64,000 nucleotides of DNA, taken from Przewalskia tangutica (Eukaryota > Streptophyta > Magnoliopsida > Solanales > Solanaceae). The stretch is taken from assembly GCA_029844215.1 (NCBI GenBank), contig CM056738.1, positions 46,016,388 to 46,080,387 of the forward strand. The letters run 5' to 3'. The notes under the pieces are model-generated. The model saw nothing but the letters and a program-made list of their open reading frames with translations. It did not search any database and was not told the origin of the DNA. Both the position numbers and the translations under genes were made by a program. Shown here in pieces: positions 58,676 to 64,000 of this stretch (position 1 is its first letter; each line of letters opens with the position of its first letter).

Positions 58676-59446
58676 GAGCGGTAGCTACTGGTATATCCTT
58701 AACCTCTAGAGTTTTGGTATGCTTGTTATGATGATCTCATTATTGTGTGCTATACGGATAGCATTGTGATATGTGTGAGTTAGAATACATGGTTAGTTGG
58801 AAGGTTACGTGTGGGGGCATGGTAAGTGTGAACCTTAGACTATTTCACGATCGAGACCTTAGAGGTAAGGTCGTCTTGAGTATAAGATTCGTTTATGTTT
58901 GACCTTTATAAGGGTGAGTAGTATACGTGGGATTTATCTGTGTGATGAGTCCGTGGGTAGTGTGAGATGGAAGTGGTAGCTTTCATGATGTGAATTAGTA
59001 AGATTGTTCCGCATCGGGAACAAGAGTTTGCGCGGGGGGTCGGGTTGAGGACCATTTGGGTCAACCCAGAACCCGGTTTGGGGGGGTCAGTTCTGGGTGG
59101 TCCCGCCAGTGGTAGGGTCACGAGGATGCTAGGCCCAAGTTTGTATGACCATCGATGAGTTGTGGATGTGTTCGACCGTAATCGTTCGTGAATGCCGGAA
59201 TGGCCTTGGGGATATTACGCTAGTAAGATGACCAAGTTTGGAGGTGGTGACTCCAAGGTTTTGGGAACCAAGCGATGATGAAGTGTGGTACGTATACTAG
59301 AAGAGTTCAAGTGTTCGAGAAGGGCACGAGTAAGGAAGGAGGAAAACGTGTGTTATTTCGTGGCCAAGATGTGGCGTGGGCAATTTTGTTGCAAGATGCT
59401 TCTTCGATATCCGTCTTGAGAAGGAACATTCGGGACGAATGTTTCT
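58676..59446 (+). other. Gypsy-5 internal non-coding block
   Basis: Follows gag directly and leads to the polypurine tract. Shared with Gypsy-4 (reversed) and in part with A and B. Nothing coding is seen. Confidence 0.65.
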
Positions 59447-59459
59447 AAGGAGGGGAGAA
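59445..59459 (+). promoter_or_regulatory. Gypsy-5 polypurine tract
   Basis: TAAGGAGGGGAGAA before the LTR at 59460. Confidence 0.85.
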
Positions 59460-62400
59460 TGTTATACCCCGTAGTTCCAGGGTATGTATGCGAGGACGTA
59501 CGTACGAGAATACGACAGAAAGATTGGAAAGGAAGAAAGAGGTGATTTTTCCACGGAAAAGTTTCCGGTTATTTGTGAAGAAAAAAGGTTCGTTAATGGG
59601 AATTGGATTCCCAGATTTGGTATTTGGACTTCATAGATTATATTAGAATTTTTAGATTTTATTTTCGGAAATGGTCACGTGGGGCCCACGGGAGAAATTT
59701 ACGGTTTTGTGGGGCCCGCTTTGTTTTTGAGATTTCCGGTATTGTGGATATTTTTCGAAAGACGTTTTATGAGGGCCAATAGGAGGGTGACACGTGTCAC
59801 CCCCGCCTAGGTGGCTTGGCCGAAGTTACCTTTGTGCACAACACCCGGTTAGAGTCGTTTTTCGACGAAACGTTTTGCGTAACTTGCGAGGGGAAAATTC
59901 CGGCTATGTCGTTTAGTATTTTTGCGAATTTTTCCGAGAGACGAAATGTTTTGGACCAACGGGAGGGTGACACTTGTCACCCTCAAGTGGGCGTTTTGGG
60001 TTGGCCGATTGGGTCACGTTTCTATGGCCTATTGGCTCCTTGTTTTGGCCTTGTTTTGTGCAATGTTTGGTGCAATGTTTTGTGGCTTGTTTTGTGGAGT
60101 AGGGTCTAGGGTGCACTTGGCTTGATCTTGCCCTTACACTTGCTATACACTTGGAAGGATCTTGGCCCTTGGTTGGCCTTTGGTTTTGCTATAAATACCC
60201 CCCTAAGTGTGAAGACTTCATCCATTCCAAAAACTTCCAAGTCTTGAAACCCTCTCCTCCCCCTTTGTGAGCTCTTAGCCGAGAGCCTCCCCCCCCCTAG
60301 CCTAGTTGTTTTTGTATAATACCCCTCCCTTGTGGTATTGAAATACTTCTCCTAGTATTGTTATAATGCCCAAAATACCTTAGCCTTGTACCTTGTAGTA
60401 TTCCAAAGATACCTCTATACGTAGAGCCCGGAAATACTACCTTTTGTCCCTTTGGTCTCAAACCGAAACCCTAAGGAAATCTTCATAGTTGGTTGAAGTA
60501 TTTGAGTAGAAGTTGGTTAGAACTTCTAAGGGTTGTTTGGAGCGGATTGGAGCGCACGGAGTAGAGCTAAACCTTGCTCGGGATCGACTTTTATCTCGGA
60601 TAATTTTGGGCTTGTCGAGGTAAATATTCTTGTCCTTAGTGTAATTGGAGATTACATGTTGTAGGATTATATAGTTGAAGTATACTATATATAGAATCAA
60701 CATTATTGTGGCAATGTCTTTTGACTTAAGCTGAAGAATAAAGAATCGAATCGTATTTACATAGATCAGTATTGCAAGAGACTTGTGTAGTATTCTTGTG
60801 TAGAATTGTACACGCCCGTTAGGCGTAAACCCCCTGGTTGGCTTGGTAGCCGGCCTCGTAGAGAGGAGATTTACTGTTGTGGCGGGGAAGGTCTTTGCCA
60901 ATTTTCTATAGAAAGATAGAAACTTGTGTTTTGGGGTTAATAGACGTTTGTGACCTTTATAGGTAAAAGTAATAAGAGTAGCGTATTCTACTCGAGGAGT
61001 GGAAAGGGCTAGTGCGGTGTAGTACTTGGAGCATTTTGCTTATTGTCGATAAATCGTCGAGGTATGTGAACCTCTTCCTATCTTTTCTAGCATGATTGTT
61101 GTGAACTATGTAGTGCGGTAGACGCATACGTGCTAAGTGATTTGGTTGGTTTAAAAGATAGGGTGTTATAATAGCTTTATGGGAAGTTAGTTATAACGAC
61201 CTTATGTAAGTGAAAATGGTTTACTGATGTTAGAAGTTAAGAGACTTGATCTTATAAGATAAGAGACTTAACTTATTTGTTTTAATGTGGATGTTTGTGT
61301 GAAACCTCATTCGTGAGTAATGAGTACTTGGTTTTAAAAGGGATAATGTTCTACGATTTGGGAATCGAATGTGTATCGACAGCACCATTGCAAGTTAATA
61401 AAGGAAAATGTATTGAATAATGATGTATTAAAACCAAGAGAAACCTCCATCCGCATAGAAGCTAAGATGACAAAATGATATTACATTTTCTAGATCATGG
61501 TCAGTAATAAGATTGTTATAAACAAGAATAAACTACTCACATATATGACATATGTTACTCAATTGTTTTAAAAGAGATTAAGACTATGAGTTATGAAACC
61601 TTTCTAAAATAAGTGACTTGAGCATTTGAAAATGAGAAAATTTGGAGTAATGAAACTAGGCAACGGAACTTAGGAAAAGAATGTTGTTACTTGATTTTGA
61701 AAAGGAAGGTGGGTTGGTCATTCTAATACTACGTATCGGGTGACTTTTATAAAAGTAATGGATCTCTTTAAAAGAACTTAACGTATGTAGTACTTTGGGG
61801 TTAAAACCCGACTTTGGCATAAAATGAAAGTACTTTGAGTTGTGTGAAACTTGCCTATGCTTGTTGTTGTGAAACTTGCCTATGCTTGTTGTTGTGAAAC
61901 TTGCCTATGCTTGTGATGATAGCCTTTATTGTACAAGCGTTGTGTTTCGTGTTACCGCGTCTCGATAGAGGTCGGTTGGTAGTTGAGAACTTACTTGGAC
62001 GCGCGGCAGCGACGAGAAATTCCACGCACGCCTTGATAGTATTATTGTTGTTAATCGCTTTGGACATACCGACACGATCGCGTAGCGCGGGTATGCTTCC
62101 ATTTTGGTTAAGGTCTTGTGGTTGTCGCTTTGGATATCTTGACACGATCGTGGCGCACGGGTATGTTTCCATTTTGATTATCGCCTTGTGATTTCCTTTT
62201 GGACATACTGACACGATGCGTGGCGCACGGGTATCGTCCATTTGGAATGCTGTCTATTGTTTCCTTGGACATATCGACACGATCGTAGCGCTGCGGGTAT
62301 CGTCCATTTGGAAAGTTGTCTTATTGTTTCCTTGGACATCTCGACGATCGTAGCGCACGGGTATGCTTCCATTTGGATTGCTGTCTTGTTGTTATCATAT

Positions 62401-62995
62401 CATCGATCACGCGGTGAGGAAGGTATTCCACGCATGATTGATGTTGGGCGTGACCGACTTGATATAACTGTTATATGTGATGTGCTGTAGTTTGGCTATC
62501 ATACATGTCTCCTGCTTTGTATAGACTGTTATGATTTCATTTACTGACATTATGCTTCACATACTGTACTGTTGATCGACCTCCTTCGAAGTGCGTTCAT
62601 GCCGCAGGTAGAGGTACATCGGTCGTGGATCCTCGCTCATAGGATCACCGTTCAGCGCATTGGGAAGCTCCGTTTCTCCGGAGGCTTATCTTTTGGTATG
62701 TGTTCCCTGAGTTGTAGGTTCTTGTACATTCAGGGGTATGGCGGGGCCCTGTCCCGTCATAGTCGTTGTAAATCTTAGAGGTCTGTAGTACTGTTGTGGG
62801 CAGGGTTGTAAAAGGATTAAACTGTTCAGGTTTTATGTTTATACTGAAGGCAACTGTTTTGGTTGGCCTGTTTATTTATTATATCTCTTGTTTAATGACT
62901 CATGTTTTATGTTCCGCTGATTTTCTCTGATGTATGTATCGCTAGGGTGCCCGGGGTAAGGCACCAGTCACGGGCCCGATTTTCGGGGTGTGACA
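59460..62995 (+). repeat. Gypsy-5 LTR 2 (shared by two units)
   Basis: 3536 bp; TATAAATA at 60190-60197. Very similar to LTR 1. Its first 800 and last 500 bases look cleaner, with full G/C runs, than the same places in LTR 1. Confidence 0.9.
62062..62375 (+). repeat. Five tandem 65-70 bp units in Gypsy-5 LTR 2
   Basis: Units begin near 62062, 62132, 62201, 62267 and 62334, the same number and order as in LTR 1 at 56338-56645. Confidence 0.88.
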
Positions 62996-62998
62996 TAG

Positions 62999-63010
62999 TG
63001 GTATCAGAGC
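62999..63010 (+). promoter_or_regulatory. Gypsy-5 primer-binding site 2 (perfect)
   Basis: TGGTATCAGAGC, the exact tRNA-Met complement, three bases after the LTR end. Confidence 0.88.
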
Positions 63011-63192
63011 AGTTAATCCTCGGAAAGTGTCTCTGACGCGTGTCTAGTAAGTCTTGATTATCGATGTGTTGTGCACCACATCTATAATCGTGAGGCTATA
63101 AGACATTTAGGATTGGTTTCCATTTTTCTCATTCGAGATCGTGCCTTAGAGTCAGTGAGTTGGACCCTCCGGCGTATCTCGTTTTACCGATT

Positions 63193-64000
63193 ATGCCTCG
63201 CGCAGGCAACGAGCCCGAGGGCAAGGCAGCCGAGGAGCTGCTAGTGAGATCTGAGGAGTTCGGCGCGAGCCCGGTCAAGACTGAGACAGTGCTTCCGACG
63301 GCGAGTTTCGACGCCGCCAAAGGCCAGCGAGTTTAAAGCGCGGCATGGCTGCTGAGACTACAAGACTGAGCCTCGGTCCCACACGGAGCAGGGAGATGGG
63401 TCAGAGAGATGGCCCGATTATTGGCGTGGTCGTGGCGATATGAGATAAGCTGGATCGCAGCAGCCTTCGGTAGCACCATGGTTCACCCCGGCGGATAGTT
63501 TGAGGCTACGGGACTTTACGAGTTGTAGCCGCCGAGTTTTACGGGTCGAGGCACGAGGATGATCCGCAGGAGTTCATCCGGCAGCGCCGATCACGCGGGT
63601 GATCAAGGCTTCAGAGACCGAGTCAGTGACCTTTGTTCGCATCGGCCGCGTGATACCGCATCGATTGGTTTGATTCATGGAGCTTTCGGGAGAGCATGCA
63701 CTCCGCAGTATGGGATGAGTTTTCGGGCTTTCTCACGCACTTCGCCTCCGGATGAGGAGGGCACGCGGCAGTTTTTGTTCTTGAGACAGAGAGGCGACCG
63801 CCGTCGAGTACAATGTTGAGTTCGATTCTTTGGCTCGATATGTACTGCGCGAAGTTGCAGATATGGAGGATAGGGTGCATCGCTACGCCACCGGCTAGAT
63901 GATTATATGGTTGAGTCTTGTGCGGATGTTTCTCTTCACCGCATGGACATTGCCCGCATGCAGCTCACGCACTAGGATGTGAGGCACGGAGGGTCGAAGG
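63193..64000 (+). pseudogene. Gypsy-5 gag, second unit, cut by window end
   Basis: The ATG at 63193 repeats the MPR-type start. The same Gag blocks as in 57457-58400 follow in the same order, for example the FYG region near 63535 and the SLARY region near 63830. Many single-base gaps shift the frame. The knuckle and anything beyond lie outside the window, so it is unknown whether this unit carries pol. Confidence 0.78.

Larger units (their letters stand above)
53767..64000 (+). mobile_element. Gypsy-5: tandem LTR-gag-LTR-gag chromovirus-like element, continues past window
   Basis: The order is LTR (53767-57249), primer site, gag, non-coding block, polypurine tract, LTR (59460-62995), primer site, gag again. 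The middle LTR is both the 3' LTR of one unit and the 5' LTR of the next. The usual origin is recombination between LTRs of two copies. The first unit is gag-only. Its LTR subgroup is that of Gypsy-A. Confidence 0.87.

Noticed and set aside
62999..63010. tRNA-like sequence (TGGTATCAGAGC)
   Set aside because: It is a primer-binding site; no cloverleaf surrounds it.

Overview
This is plant nuclear DNA made almost entirely of retrotransposons. I find no host gene, tRNA, rRNA or CRISPR array. The evidence for a plant is an L1-type LINE with a DUF4283/zinc-knuckle ORF1 and a zf-RVT-type C-terminus, a Ty1/copia element whose primer site matches initiator tRNA-Met, and several Ty3/gypsy elements of chromovirus (Tekay/Del-like) type. 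A eudicot is likely. An asterid or Solanaceae source is only an impression from the element families.

Layout. (1) 1-6290: LINE on +, with a frameshifted ORF1, a full-length ORF2 (1119 aa) and a poly(A) tail; its 5' end is outside the window. (2) 6291-7138: old sequence with no gene. (3) 7144-35059: one Ty1/copia element on -, flanked by the 5-bp target duplication AAACA. Its left LTR (7144-8691) is whole. Its right LTR is split into three pieces by two chromovirus insertions, Gypsy-A (15183-24595, duplication GAGAA) and Gypsy-B (25011-34277, duplication ATAAA). (4) 35065-42022: two old, head-to-head gypsy relics with primer sites at 37100-37111 (-) and 40347-40358 (+), and a long (TA)n tract. 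(5) 42023 to the end: a three-level nest. Gypsy-3 (+, gag-PR-RT-RH) is interrupted in RNase H by Gypsy-4 (-). The 5' LTR of Gypsy-4 is interrupted by Gypsy-5 (+), which reads LTR-gag-LTR-gag and runs off the window.

How the parts relate. Gypsy-A, B, 3, 4 and 5 share LTR ends (TGTTATACC...TGACA), a TATAAATA box about 410-735 bp into the LTR, a very long transcribed LTR part and an MPPR-type Gag start. There are two LTR subgroups: A and 5, and B, 3 and 4. A and B keep only trimmed gag plus the integrase C-terminus; 4 and 5 keep only gag. They look like non-autonomous relatives that would need the enzymes of a fuller member such as Gypsy-3.

A caution for every reader: in several stretches (roughly 18-34 kb, 44-47 kb and 52-64 kb) paired LTR copies differ mainly at CAG/CTG, CG and G/C runs, with indels and scrambled triplets rather than simple substitutions. 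This looks like consensus error over methylated repeats. Many of the 'broken' gypsy reading frames may therefore be less broken in the real genome. No exciting new system was found; the most useful results are the nesting order, the tandem three-part element, the gag-only families, the consensus-error signature and an altered endonuclease residue in the LINE.
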